From: Prorocentrum cordatum
Lineage: Eukaryota > Sar > Dinophyceae > Prorocentrales > Prorocentraceae
Reading direction: 5' to 3'
NCBI GenBank assembly: GCA_963575745.1
Contig: CAUYUJ010010480.1
Location: 332,230-396,229, forward strand
DNA length: 64,000 nucleotides
Shown here: positions 23,456 through 34,062 of the stretch, one piece after another
How positions within the stretch are numbered: the stretch's first letter is position 1
Layout: each line of letters begins with the position of its first letter
Notes under the pieces: model-generated
Told to the model about the DNA's origin: nothing
Databases searched by the model: none
The model's input: the letters and a program-made list of their open reading frames with translations, nothing else
Translations under genes and position numbers: made by a program

Positions 23456-23975
23456 GGGAAATCGTCCAGCCCAGATAAGGCGACGAGACAGGTCTACTGG
23501 GGAAATCTTCGCGGGTTCACTGGACATTGGCATTCGAGTGTGCCGGTGCAGTCCCCAGTCGATTTCGCTAATTGATTTTCGCCAGGCCCCTGTAGCTTTC
23601 ACTCAAGGAGCTTTCACTACGACAACAAGGGTCGCATTCAGTGTACCACATGATGTAACATGGTTATTTCATCCATCCTCGTCGTCATCGTTCATCTTCA
23701 TCACCGCGCTGGCGTTTGGCTGTGCCCTCTCGCTCGCCGCCGCTCTCAACAGCGTTTGGCTGTTCGTTTGCCCTGCCTACACGTCCACTCGGATGCAAGG
23801 CCGCTGTCTGTTTGGCAGCGAGCGGCGGAGCTGGTCCGAGGCAGGGCCGTCCGAGGCAGGCCTCGGCTCCGTGCCTCGAGCGGCACCCGGGGACCCCGCT
23901 CCCGTCTTTGCGGCGGTCGCAAATCAAGGGAGCCGCGTGTACCCTCGCAATTGCAGGGTTTCTCCGAAGGGCAAA
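23418..23975 (+). repeat. Direct duplication, copy 2 (partner 22082-22690)
   Basis: It matches copy 1 at high identity with a deletion of about 40 bp near 23815. Together with the family E borders it shows that CTC array plus spacer has been duplicated as a unit. Confidence 0.85.
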
Positions 23976-25020
23976 GGCGACCCGTCCTCCTCCTTCTCCT
24001 CCTTTTCCTCCTCCTCCTCCTCCTTTTCCTCCTCCTCCTCCTACCTCCTCCTCCCTCCTCCTCCTCCTCTCTCCTTCTCCGTCCTCCCCTCCTCCTCCAC
24101 CACCTCCTGCCTCCTCCTCCTCCACCTCCTCCTCACTCCTCCCCCGTCCTCCTCGTCGTCCGTCCTCCTCCTCCTCCTACCTTCGCCTCCTCCTCCTCTC
24201 CTCCTCCTCCTCCTCCTCCTCCTCCTCCCCTACCTCCTCCTCCTCCTCCCTCCCTCCTCCTCCTCCTCCTCCGTCCTCATCCTCCTCCTCCTCCCTCCTC
24301 CTCCTCCACCTCTCCTCCTCCTCCCTCCTGCTCACCTCCTCCTTCTCCTCCTCCTCTCCTCCTCCTCCACCACCTCCTCCTCCTCCTTCCCGCTCCCCCC
24401 CTCCTCCTCCCCCCCTCCCCCCCCCTCCTCCTCCCCTCCTCCTCCTCCTCCTCCTCACCTCCTCCTCCTCCTCCCTCCTCCTCCTCCCTCCACCCCACCT
24501 CACACCTCCACCTCCGTCCTTCCTCCCGCTCCCCCCTTCCCTCCACCTCCCTCCTCCCCCCCCCTCCTCCGCCTCCTCCTCTCCTCCTCTCCTCTTCCTC
24601 TCCTCTACCTCCTCCTCCTCCTCCTCCATCCTCTCCTCCTTATCTATCTTTTCCTCCTCCTCCTCCTCCTCCTCCTCCTCCTCTCTCCTCCCCCTCCCCG
24701 TCCTCCGCCTCCTCCTCCTCTCCTACCTCCTCCTCCCCTCCTCCTCCTCCTCATCCCCCTCCTCCTCCTCCTCTCCTCCTCCTCCTCTTTCCTCTCCCCC
24801 CCTCCACTACCTCCTCCTCCTCCTCCTCCTCCTCCTCCTCCTGCTCCTCCTCCTCCTCCTCCTCCTCCCTCCTCCTCCACCCCGCTTCTCTCCTCCTCTC
24901 CTCCTCCTCCTCCTCCCTATCCTCCCTCCTCCACCTCATTCCTCCTCCTCCTCCTCCACCTCCTCCTCCTCCTCCTCCTCCTCCTCCTCCTCCGCTTCCT
25001 CGGGGTGCCTAAAGCCCCGG
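23963..25020. repeat. CTC array, unit 3, about 1 kb
   Basis: The left flank tctccgaagggcaaaggcga is family E. The right end cggggtgcctaaagccccgg is a diverged version of the same border. It is the longest CTC array in the window and is heavily interrupted. Open frames of up to 652 codons result from the absence of stops in CTC repeats. Confidence 0.65.
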
Positions 25021-25825
25021 GCGAACCCGTGCGATCTCCCAATCCGATGCCGGCCCCCCCCCGCCCTGCAGGCCGCCCATCGACAGCATGGGCCACCAAG
25101 CAGATGGCCGTACCCCCAGTATCTGCGGAGCAAGCGCTCGGCGATCATAGGTAGCAGTGATCGGAGGATCACGTGATCACCGATCGCGTGGTCGGTTCGG
25201 CTTTCGACCCTGCGATCGTCCGAGCTTGCACGCCTGATCGATCCGTGATCTCGGGTGTTGCCAGAAGTGCCCCTGGCCCAGGGTGCCCCCAGGATCTCCC
25301 AGGAGGCCCCCACGGCCTCCAGAGCACCCTCACGAGAACCGGGCTCCGCATTCGAGCGAAAAGCTGCGGGCTCCTTGGGCCAGGGGCACCTTTGGCAACC
25401 CTTGATGATCGGCGAGGCAGCCATCCCCAGACATGCGACGTCCTGAGTTTTCCCTTTCCCCAAGACCGGCTCTTTATCCCGAGTCGTTTCTCTACCCTCC
25501 CGAGGCGCGGCGAGGGCCCCCAGGGCCCGAAGACGAATACGAAAAGCCGCCCGCCCCGATTTTTTCACGACTCGATCCTGTCCGGATCGTGATCGAGGCA
25601 GCGATCGGAGCACGTGGCCGTGCGGCGTGCTCGGCCGAGGGATCGGCCGCACGCCGAGGCCCGCGAACCCCTGGCAGATGGCCGGGCCCCCGCCGGGCCC
25701 GTGCCCGTGGGGGCCCCACACGCCCGGCGGCGCGGTGTGGGGCCCCCCTGGGGTGCCACCGGCCTCGCGGTGGGGGCAGGAGGCTCGCGCGCAGCCAGCG
25801 GGCCTCTCTCCAGCTCGGCCACGCG

Positions 25826-25985
25826 CAGAGGGGGTCGGGGGGAGGGGGGAGGGCTTCTGAGAAGCACCCCCTGCTTCTCAGAGGGCGCGGGCCTCATCTG
25901 TAGAGGCAGGGCCGGCGCTCTCGAAGAAGCAGCCTGCTTCTAAGAAGCCCTCCCCCCTCCCCCCGACCCCCTCTGTGCACGCCGC
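25826..25985. repeat. TIR element family I, copy 1
   Basis: gagggggtcggggggagggg...cttctgagaagc on the left is complementary to gcttctaagaagccctcc...ccccgaccccctc on the right, giving arms of about 45 bp. A related copy is at 50098. Confidence 0.65.
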
Positions 25986-26224
25986 CAAGCCTTTCTCCAG
26001 CTGCGGCGGCGCCAGCGACTGCAGCGGCCAGGGCGGCCGGCGGCCATCACGGCGGACGGTCTGGGGCCACTCGCTGGCTCTGCAGGTGCCCTCGCGGGGC
26101 CCCAGGGCCATTATCGATGGACGCTATTGGGGCTATGCTCTGGCTCTGGGTGCCCTCGCCGTGCCCCAGGGCCGTCCAACAATTCATTCGGGATGAGAGA
26201 AAACGGGCCCCAGGGGGGCACAGG

Positions 26225-26428
26225 CATATAGGGGGGGGGGATGCATCGACCCCCAATCGCCCACTGATCGCCGATGTGGGGCCGATAGCACTAAGCCGCC
26301 CAGGAAGGTGCGGACTCGCCATCGGGGCCTCATCCCCGATCCATTGGCGATGCGTCGCGCCGATTCCAGGTCGATGCCTCCCCCCCCTATGCCAGTCAGT
26401 CTCCCCCCCCTGTCGTTGCCCCTCATTT
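26225..26428. repeat. Foldback element family C, copy 1
   Basis: ggggggatgcatcgaccccc on the left and the complementary ggtcgatgcctccccccct on the right enclose a GATC-rich core. It ends with gtcgttgcccctca. Related copies lie at 48757 and 56240. Confidence 0.6.
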
Positions 26429-27366
26429 ATAATAAAGCTCTGGGGGTCCACGAAGTGGAAGACAACGGCGTCGGGGGCCTGGTCGACTGTCCCGAGAGCG
26501 TCAGGGGCGGAGGCCTCCGCCGCGGCTGGCCCGCGCGGGGCCCTCGCGCGGCCGCGGGGCCGTCCGCCGAGGGGCGTGGGGGTGAGAAGCGGGCCCCTGG
26601 GGCGAGGCTTTCCGGAAAGGGCCGTGCCTTCGAGGACCGAAGAAGTTGCCACCCCTTCCGCGGCGGAAGGTCGGCGGAAGGAAAGCGAGGCCGCCTACGC
26701 CAGCGGAAGCCCGGCGGAAGGCCGGCGGAGGGCGGCGGAAGTAAACCATGCGCCCCCGAGAGATGCAAGCGTTTTTGGGGTTCGGGGTTTCCGAAGTCCG
26801 CCATGTGTGCGTGGCCCCCCAGGGGGCGACTCTCGCACGGGCGCTTTCTGACCGTACCGCACGGGAAACGATGCGCTGTAATATTTGTGTAGTATATGTT
26901 CGGGTCACGCCTCCGAGGAGGACATAGTAACCTCTAGAAGTCTTTAGTTTTGACCCCCCCCTGGAGCTCTCGGCGGTGAATAAACTGGGCCTCCATCCTC
27001 CCTCCTCCTCCTCCTCCTCCTCCTCCTCCTCCTCCTCCTCCTCCTCCTCCTCTTGCTCCTCCTTTTTTGCTAGGGTCAGGAAGCTTTCTTGCAAGCCCTG
27101 GCGAGGCATAACTTAATGACACCCCCCGTTGCCTAATCCGAAAGCTAGAAACGGAGGAGGAGGAGGAGGAGGAGGAGGAGGAGGAGGAGGAGGAGGAGGG
27201 GGAGGGGGCGGCGGAGGGGGAGGGGGAGGGGGAGGGGGAGGGGGACAAGTTAGGTGCGCTCGCGTCAACATCTGACATCCTACCCCTCCCTCCCATCCCT
27301 TACCATGGCGCTGATGTTCTCTATCCGCGGACGCGTGTCGTAGCGGACCTGTGGCTCCGCGCGCGT

Positions 27367-27606
27367 GTGCGTAGTGGGTGGTGGTGCGCGTGCGTGCGTG
27401 CGTGTGTGCGTGGTTGTGGTTGTTGTGGTGGTGGTGTGTATGTGTGTGTGTGCGTGTGTGCGAGTGTGCTTTGGTGTGACGTGGTGTGGCGTCTTGGTGG
27501 TTTGGTGGTGGGCCAGGTGCGTACGTGCGTGATGGCGGTGGTGGTGGTGGCGGTGGTGGTGTGTGTGTGTCTGTATGTGTGCGTGTGTGTGTGTGCGTGC
27601 GCGCGC

Positions 27607-27683
<77 letters not shown>

Positions 27684-27760
27684 AGTGAGCGTGCGTGCGT
27701 GCGTGCGTGTGCGTGCGCGCGTGCGTGCGCGGGCGTGCGTGCGTGCTGCGTGCAGGGAGC
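27367..27760 (+). repeat. (GT)n-rich array
   Basis: TG/GT repeats with a pure core of about 70 bp at 27610-27680, grading into gcgt units on both sides. The Thr/His-rich reverse ORFs of 224-330 codons across it are low-complexity artefacts. Confidence 0.95.
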
Positions 27761-28287
27761 CAATTTCGCTGCGTGTGTGCTGTCCACAGGCGTGTGATTT
27801 GGTGGTGTGACGCGGTGTTAGCGTGATGGTGGTCGGGTGGGGTAGTGAGGTGGTGGTGGCGGTGCGCGGTGGTGGCATGCGCTCGTTGGTTCGTGCGTGC
27901 AGTTGGTGCGGTGGAAAGTGGCGGTGGGTGTGCGTGCGGCGGGGCGGGGCGTGGTGCGGCTCTCGGTGGCGGGCGGATCTGGGCGCGCGAGGAAGGGCCC
28001 GCGCTGGGGCGAGAACGCCATCGAACGACGGAGGCAAAACACCGATCCGAAAGCCAGGCCCGCGCTGCAAGCGGGAGGGCGCTGCAGCGGGAGCACGATT
28101 CGGAACGATTCGGGAGCAGAAATGAGGCCGGCGCCTCAGCGAGAGCAGCATTTTGAAAACAAAACGCAGGCGAAAACCCAACTCCTGGGAAGCATGTGTG
28201 TAAAAAACAGTACGCGGGGGGGGTCGAATATTCCCAGGCCGCCATCAGGGGAAGAGGGAGAGTAGTATTCATATTGAGTTATTGTGG

Positions 28288-28955
28288 AGGAGAAGGAGGA
28301 GGAGGAGGAGGAGGAGGAGGAGGAGGAGGAGGAGGAAAGAGAAGCAGGAGGAGGACCAGGAGAGAGGAGGAGGAGGAGGAGGAGGAGGAAGGGGAGGAGG
28401 AGGAGGGAGGAGGAGGGAGGAGGAGGAGGAGGGGGAGGAAATGGAGGAGTAACAGGGAGGAGGAGGAGGGGAGGAGGAGGAGGAGGAGGAGGAGGAGCGC
28501 GGAGGAGGGGAGGAGGAGGAGGAGGAGGAGGAGGGAGGAAGGGAGGAAGGAGGAAGGAGGAAGGAGGAAGGAGGCAAGGAGGAAAGGAGGAGGGAGGTAG
28601 GGAGGAGGAGGAGGAGGGGAGGGAGGGAGGAGGAGAAGGAGGAGGAAGAGAGAGGAAGGAGGATAAGACGGAGGACACGAAGGAGGAGGGAGGAGGAGGA
28701 GGAGGAGGGGAGAGGAGGAGAGGAGGAGGAGGAGGAGGAGGAGGGAGGAGGAGGAGGAGGACGGAAGGAGAGGAGGAGGGAGGTGGGAGGGGGAGGAGGA
28801 GGAGGAGCGAGGAGGAGAGGGAGGAGGAGGGGGAGGAGAGGAGGAGGAGGAGGGAGAAGGAGTCGGGAGGGGAGTAGGACAAGGAGGAGGAGGAGGTGGA
28901 GGAGGGAGGAGAGCGGAGGAGGTGGGAGGAGGAGGAGGAGGAGGAGGAGGAGAAG
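28288..28955 (+). repeat. (GAG)n array, about 670 bp
   Basis: Interrupted GAG/GGA purine tract, the longest GAG-orientation array. It gives a 197-codon Glu/Arg/Gly frame and a 277-codon Ser/Pro reverse frame, neither credible. Confidence 0.95.
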
Positions 28956-28959
28956 AAGC

Positions 28960-30280
28960 CCCTCGTCACGCGCAGGACTCTTCAGACATCTGGTGCTTTC
29001 CTATTGGCTCCGCCTGGCCATGGCGCCAACATCGCGGAGCGGATCTCGTTCGGAGAACGATTGGGTAGGCCCAGATTGTCCTGGAGAAGTTCGTTCCGGA
29101 TTTCGAGGTGGATTTTGTACGGATTTTCGTGGCCAGGACTGAAGACAGAACACCATCCACGGGAAACTCACTTCGTTTTTCGCTCGCCGCTTCGGGCAAA
29201 CATCCACGCAGGAATCCACGCAGAAATCCGCTGCAGCACGTTTGCAAGACCGGTGCACTGACTATTGGCGCCGCCTTGTGTATGCTGTCAATGCTATGCA
29301 GCTGTGCGTAGCTGTCGCGCCCAGAGGCACTTTAGATATTTCCCATCTTGTTTTGTCGATTCGAACGCTCTCGTTCCTTCGAGCGGAATGGCGTTCCCAC
29401 GGCAGCGTCGTTCCGCATGGTCTGGATCGAGGCCATGCTCCCGTCGTTCAGAATGGCGCTCTGTCTTCGTTTTTGTGTTCGTCTCTCTCTTTCTCTCTCT
29501 TTTTCTCTCTCTCTCTCTCTCTCTCGCTCTTCCCCTCCAGAGCCTGGCGCAGTGTTGGGTCCGACTGGTTCCTCGTGGTTGTCGCCCCCCTCCTGGTATT
29601 TCTGCTTCTCCTTCCCCTGGTCCGTCTGCCCTTCCTGCTCCTTCTTTCTGGTCCGCCTCCTCCTCCTCCTCCTCCTCCTCCTCCTCCTCCTCAGTCCTCC
29701 TGCTCCTCATGCTCCTCTCCGTTACCCATGCCAGCGTTGAGTACGGTCGCTTTTCCTGCAGTTCATCCGCATCGTGCTGCTAATGCCCGTCCTCGTCCTT
29801 CTCCTATTGTGGGTGGAATGCCGCCTTTTTGGTGCTGCAAACGAGATGTCGAATCCTTCATCTGGCGTTTGGGCATCAATGTCCTCTACTCTACCGCAGT
29901 CGATGGGTAGACAAGGATTCAGTGCAAAGGGAAGGAACGGGTAGGTGGGGCGGGATGTCAGATGCGTTGTATCGCGCCTAGCTTGGCTCTCTTCCCTCTC
30001 CCCTCTCACCCTCCCCCTCGGCAAGTATTCAATCACTCAATATGAATGCTATTCTCCTCTCTCCCTTGGCATTGTCCAGAGGATCTCCCTCCCCCATCCG
30101 CGTCTTGTTGTTTACACAGGTTTAGGCAGAATTGCATGAGCATGTTTGTTTACAATCCGATTGTTCTCATGCTTCTTGAAGTGTTGTTCTCGCTGCAGCG
30201 GGGGCCTCATTTTTGGACTGGCGCTGTGATCCCATCGTTCGGAAGGGCGACCCCGCCCCAACGTGGGCTACTTCTCTGGA
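28960..30280. other. No gene recognised
   Basis: After the GAG array the sequence is less biased, but ORFs are short or low complexity (CT run at 29485-29530, CTC run at 29656-29697). No RNA gene was recognised. Confidence 0.45.
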
Positions 30281-30284
30281 TCCC

Positions 30285-30735
30285 ACACGTCTCGCAGGTC
30301 TTACAGGTCTTCGCAGGTCTCGCAAGCCCCCCATGTCCCACAGGTCCCACGGGTCCCACGAGTGTCGCAGGTCGTCCCACAGGTTCCACAGGTACCACAG
30401 GTCGGACAGGTACCACATGTCCCGGAGGTTCCACAGGTGTTGCAGGCCTCGCATTCCCCACAGGTCCCGAAGGTCCGACAGGTCTCGCAGGCCGCATAGG
30501 TGTCGCATGTCTCACAGGTCCCACAGATGTCCCACGGTTTCCACAGGTCCCACAGGTCCACAGGTCCCTCAGGTGCCACAGGTCCCGTAGGTCTCGTATG
30601 TCTCACAGGTCTCACTGTTCCCACAGGTCCCACAGGTCCTGCAGGTCCCACAGGTCTCACAGGTGTCGCAGGTCTCACAGGCCCCATAGGCCACGGAGGC
30701 CCCCCAGGTCGCACAGGTCCCACAAGTTGCCCTTC
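30285..30735 (+). repeat. CACAGGTCC minisatellite
   Basis: About 45 degenerate units of 9-12 bp (cacaggtcc, cacaggtct, cgcaggtc). Open frames give collagen-like Gly/Pro/Thr and Ser/His/Arg repeats on the two strands, explained by the unit length. Confidence 0.9.
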
Positions 30736-31152
30736 TCCGAGTGCGTATAGCACGATTGGATCTTATGTGGAGTTCCAGGTCGGCTATAACACGCGTCCGC
30801 AGATAGAGAGAAAGCAGCGCAATGGCAAGGGGTTGGAGGTAGAGATAGGATGTCAGATATGGCGCGAGTGCACCTAGCTTGCCTCTTCGCCTCTCCCGTC
30901 CCCTTGGGGGAGGTCCTATTTCAAGGTTGCGAGGAGGAATTCCCGCAGCCGCTCCGTTGGTGCCGCGCCCGCGCCGCCGCAGGGAGCCGGCACCAACTGG
31001 CCGCAACACCCGCAGCACATGTACGGTGACGATGGGATGATGGGGCACATGCCCTACCACGGGACGCGGTCCGCCCCAGGGTGGGGCGAGGACGGAGGAA
31101 CCGAGTCCTGCAGCGAGCCTCGCCCCCCTTCTTCCTCCTCTCGACGAAGAAC

Positions 31153-31317
31153 AAAACGACATAAACATAAACTTTTGGCGCTCCGCGCCGGTTTTTTGGA
31201 TCCGCGCTGGACCCCCTGGCGGCGCCTCCGGGTCCGCGCGCCAGGGAGGGGGGTCCAGCGCGGATCCAAGCAATCCGCGCGGAGCGCCAACAGTTTATGC
31301 TTGTGGCGTTTTTTGTT
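31153..31317. repeat. Foldback element family D, copy 1
   Basis: Long inverted repeat: cataaacataaacttttggcg at the left pairs with the right arm ending agtttatgcttgtggc. The inner part ggatccgcgctggaccccc pairs with ggggtccagcgcggatcc. Copies occur at 31757 and 61875. Confidence 0.75.
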
Positions 31318-31756
31318 CTTCTACTTCTTCTTCTCCTCCCCTCTTCCACCTCTTCCTAATTACAAAGGGCAGGGTGTCAGTTGATGCTCGGGGTTGGAAG
31401 ACTCCGTGAGCAGTGGGCAGGCCAGGGGCCTTAGCCTCGCGGCCAATAGGTCGGTCCTAGGGCGCTCTCTTTCCTGAAAGTGGATGTTGGCCCCGATAGG
31501 TGTCGGATCGGATCCTCCACCTCTTCCTCCTCCTGCCCCTCGTCCTCGTCATCCCGGCGTCTTCCGTGCTCGTGGGTGCGATGTCGGGCCAGGGGAGCCG
31601 GCTCGGCCTCGCCGTGTGGGCGCCGCCGAGGTCCGCCGACTGGCCTGTCAGCGCTCCCTCTCTCTCTCTCGCTCTCTCTGTCGGCGACGGCGGCATCCCC
31701 CTTCCGGCAGTGGCGCTCTTCCTCGCCTCTCCCCAGACCCTCGAATAGTAACAAAA

Positions 31757-31820
31757 ACACATGAGCATAAGCTTTTGGCGCTCCGCGCGGAGCGCCAAAA
31801 GGTTTATGCTCAGGTGTTTT
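31757..31820. repeat. Foldback element family D, copy 2 (short)
   Basis: cataagcttttggcgctccg is followed almost directly by its complement (cgcggagcgccaaaagg, then tttatg), giving a near-perfect hairpin of about 28 bp. It has lost the central part of the other copies. Confidence 0.75.
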
Positions 31821-32228
31821 TTTCCTCCTTCCAGACTCGCTCACGGGTCAGCCTCGTGCCTACGAGGGCCGTGCAGCGTGCGACAGGTGGCCTTTGGGCC
31901 TTGCCCCCTGGGCAGAGCTGGCTCCCGCCTTCGGGGATCGGCACGCTCGCCGCCAAGGGGGGCGCTGACGTTGAGGCAGCTGCGGCGCAGGATCCCCCCT
32001 TCCTCCTCCCCGCCTTCTCCCCCCACCCCCCCCGCCCTCCCCCTCCTCCTCCCCCTCCTCCTTCCTTTTTCTTTATATTCGAGGACGGCAAAGGGGGGGG
32101 GGGGGGGGGGGATGACTCGGGGGGGCTGGATATCATGACGAGGGCCACGAGATCTCCCCAGGTTTCATGGCGCCTCTTTTTATTTCAATGCATTCCCTGG
32201 CCCCCCCTTGGGCCGCGCAAATGCCGCC

Positions 32229-32480
32229 ACTTTAAGGGTAGCTCTTTGGGAGATGTTACAGTATCGGGAGCATAGCTCGCGCGCCGTTGCCTTTGGCCCA
32301 AGGCACGCGCGCCCTATTTGCCCGGACACCGCGAGTGTTCGCTATGTGCTGGAAAGATCCTTGCATCGATCTTATCCTATCTTATCCGTCCACCCCTCAT
32401 ACTGTACCTTCACAGCAGAGCGATGGACGCAATTTGCCAGGCTATATGCCATATTTGAGCTACCAGGCTCACTTTCGACT
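32229..32480 (+). repeat. 5' LTR of the copia element
   Basis: This 252-bp stretch recurs at 47939-48190 with four substitutions and no indels (98.4% identity). Similarity begins at acttta on the left and stops exactly where the primer-binding site begins on the right. The termini are not the canonical TG...CA. A GC-rich imperfect stem lies at 32279-32310, in which tgcctt pairs with aaggca and gcgcg with cgcgc. The upstream flank belongs to a host dispersed repeat related to 21000-21085, so the left boundary is well supported. Confidence 0.92.
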
Positions 32481-33723
32481 TGGTAGCGGAGCTGGCCGCA
32501 CTCTCGTGTGGTCAGCTCTTGCTCTTCTTAGCCTCATATTATTCGGCACGATCTTCGTGACTACCTACCACCCTGCGCCACCACTCCCAGTACGTTTACG
32601 AGGACCTATCCAAGAGCAAGAAGCAACACGAGAGGTACGACGTCTAGACGACCAGACTGGTACCATATACGCTTCATCATTGCGTTACCACCAACCGCTC
32701 GGCAACGAGCTAACAGCGCAATGCTTGAAGCAGGGGCGGGGAGACCCGCCAGACAGAGCGCCTCGAAGACTTGACAAGGCGCTACCCCAGCGCGACAACG
32801 CGCATCATAACCGTCCTTCGTTACACATTCTCGGGCTAGTCGTTTTCGCTATTATATGGTTCGCGCTGGGGGCAGCAATCGGACACATGCGTCGTGGAGA
32901 AAACAGCACCGATGGGCAAACACATGGCCCATATTGGGACCCTCAAGGTAATGTACCTTTTCGTGGGTACATCTACGAGGTCAACGCATGGCTCAACGTT
33001 ACAAGCGGACGTATGACGCCACAGGCCCAAGCGGCCGCAATACAACGCGGCCTAGGTGGCCTAGCGAGGACACTCGCCATGAGGGTACCGCCTGACATTA
33101 TAAACTATTGTGCTGACATCGATGGGGTCCACACAGACCCAGTGACCTACATCATGTTCCTCCTAAGCATGAAGTTCGAACGCCTGGAAGATGAGCGACA
33201 GCTCACTTCCGGCACACAACTCATCGACTTCCATGTGCCTCACGGGGAACGAATCGATGTCACCCTTACCCGATTCGAAATGGCCCGACTTGAGGCACAC
33301 TCGGTGGGATTCGACCTTCCCAACTTCCAACTGCTAACCACTATCCTATTCCGCGCCTTAGGCGTCGGCAACCAGCGAGCCATGCAACTCTTACAGCCAC
33401 TCAATCACCAAATGCCCCGAACACAACAACAGTATGATGAGTTGCTGGAGAGGATGCGTTCGATAGGCCACCTATCTGAACGGTCTCCTGGTAACATAGG
33501 ATCTGTGTTTGGAAGAGGAAGGGGATCTGGTAGTGGAAATTTCTACACTACCTTGACTACTGAAGCCCAGCCTGGAAACGGGCCCTCAAACATATGGGCC
33601 GATGACCCAGGAGAATCCACTGCTTTATTAGCAGGGGATCGATCACAACCAAGCTGGGCAACAGCCCTCCTTCTAGAGAACCACAACCACACCGCTCGTT
33701 ATGGGGGGAATCAAATCCCCTAA
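32287..33723 (+). CDS. Gag, N-terminal and capsid part (frame-broken at its end)
   Basis: This is the structural Gag region of the retrotransposon. The open frame runs from inside the 5' LTR without a stop. No ATG lies between the LTR and 32887, so translation could start in the LTR (for example 32446) or at 32887. Two hydrophobic stretches occur before the Gag core, at residues 73-92 and 181-199 of the open frame. The core, about residues 215-440, carries the blocks typical of dinoflagellate copia Gag: NAWLNVT, AAAIQRGLGGLA, DPVTYIMFLLSMKFERLEDER, RFEMARLEA, LLQPLNHQMP and SPGNIG. The frame ends early: the expected continuation (SNPLTDGV, then YLGDEDFDSGTDTDT) is in another frame from about 33663. 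The break coincides with a hairpin (33653-33665) that lacks one C in its 3' arm. Hairpins also lie at 32697-32710 and 32736-32749. Confidence 0.85.
   Translation: MPLAQGTRALFARTPRVFAMCWKDPCIDLILSYPSTPHTVPSQQSDGRNLPGYMPYLSYQAHFRLGSGAGRTLVWSALALLSLILFGTIFVTTYHPAPPLPVRLRGPIQEQEATREVRRLDDQTGTIYASSLRYHQPLGNELTAQCLKQGRGDPPDRAPRRLDKALPQRDNAHHNRPSLHILGLVVFAIIWFALGAAIGHMRRGENSTDGQTHGPYWDPQGNVPFRGYIYEVNAWLNVTSGRMTPQAQAAAIQRGLGGLARTLAMRVPPDIINYCADIDGVHTDPVTYIMFLLSMKFERLEDERQLTSGTQLIDFHVPHGERIDVTLTRFEMARLEAHSVGFDLPNFQLLTTILFRALGVGNQRAMQLLQPLNHQMPRTQQQYDELLERMRSIGHLSERSPGNIGSVFGRGRGSGSGNFYTTLTTEAQPGNGPSNIWADDPGESTALLAGDRSQPSWATALLLENHNHTARYGGNQIP
32481..32495 (+). other. Minus-strand primer-binding site (tRNA-type)
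   Basis: The bases tggtagcggagc follow the 5' LTR with no spacer. TGG is the complement of the universal tRNA CCA end, and the next seven bases would pair with an acceptor stem ending ...CTCCGCTA-CCA. This resembles the initiator-methionine tRNA primer used by many copia elements. The tRNA identity is an inference. Confidence 0.8.
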
Positions 33724-33905
33724 CCGACGGTGTATCCACCTATTTAGGAGACGAAGATTTCGACTCCGGCACCGACACAGACACTATATCATCAGATGGT
33801 GTTGAAGCTCTAGATTGGTCAGATATCATGAATATGGATAACGACAATCAGCGTGCTGAACATTTGTTCTGGTTACTACAACAGGCTAAACGAAGGTGGG
33901 GGAGG
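33663..33905 (+). pseudogene. Gag, middle fragment in a shifted frame
   Basis: Reading from 33663 gives an acidic segment (LGDEDFDSGTDTDT, then DWSDIMNMDNDN) followed by EHLFWLLQQAKRRW. This is how dinoflagellate copia Gag continues between the capsid core and the basic nucleocapsid. It has no start codon of its own and only makes sense as a continuation of the frame ending at 33723. The frame is lost again near 33897-33910, where the basic stretch continues one frame over. A single missing base in the ggtgggggaggtc stretch would explain that. Codon content and position make this real coding sequence rather than a shadow frame. Confidence 0.7.
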
Positions 33906-34062
33906 TCACACGAAAACCAGTGCGTCGTGTTAGAAGGAGGACACGGAGAAGTTTTAAGGGAAAAGGTAAAGGTAAGCGAGGTCGTCGGAGGTTGAACGGA
34001 CGAGGCATCGCGGCATTTCTCCAGAGGCTCTCAGATGAACAACATGATGAGATATTCTTTGG
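33896..34062 (+). pseudogene. Gag, arginine-rich nucleocapsid segment in a third frame
   Basis: This frame encodes a strongly basic stretch (TRKPVRRVRRRTRRSFKGKG, then KRGRRRLNGRGIAAFLQRLSDEQHDEIFFG) expected to bind nucleic acid. It follows the Gag middle fragment and precedes the zinc knuckle, but each is in a different frame. A further small indel in the ggggaaaagg run near 34058-34070 moves the sequence into the frame of the zinc knuckle. The Arg-rich motif is a candidate ligand for the GNRA hairpins of this element, by analogy with Arg-rich peptides that bind GNRA-like boxB hairpins. That link is a hypothesis. Confidence 0.65.

Larger units (their letters stand above)
25025..26990. other. 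No gene recognised; contains TIR elements
   Basis: GC-rich sequence holding the family I and C elements. Plus frame 26117-26851 and its reverse partners are Arg/Gly/Pro-rich without motifs. gccggcggagggcggcggaa-like repeats lie at 26660-26740. Confidence 0.45.
30740..32228. other. No gene recognised; family D foldbacks and flank of the copia element
   Basis: Contains two family D foldback elements and, at 32098-32215, the dispersed repeat shared with 21000-21085. The copia element begins inside or next to this repeat. Confidence 0.5.

Noticed and set aside
23196-25154. A 652-codon Pro/Ser/Leu frame and several overlapping long frames
   Set aside because: Produced by interrupted CTC repeats; all three forward frames are open and no domain is present.
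27113-28272. Thr/His-rich reverse frames of 224-330 codons
   Set aside because: They translate a (GT)n microsatellite.
30207-30753. Collagen-like Gly-Pro-x frames
   Set aside because: Explained by the 9-bp CACAGGTCC minisatellite; both strands give regular repeats.
33064-33205. Two hairpins with GACA loops in the Gag core (33064-33077 and 33192-33205)
   Set aside because: Stems are perfect but the loop is not GNRA, and the residues encoded are conserved in Gag, so coincidence is likely.
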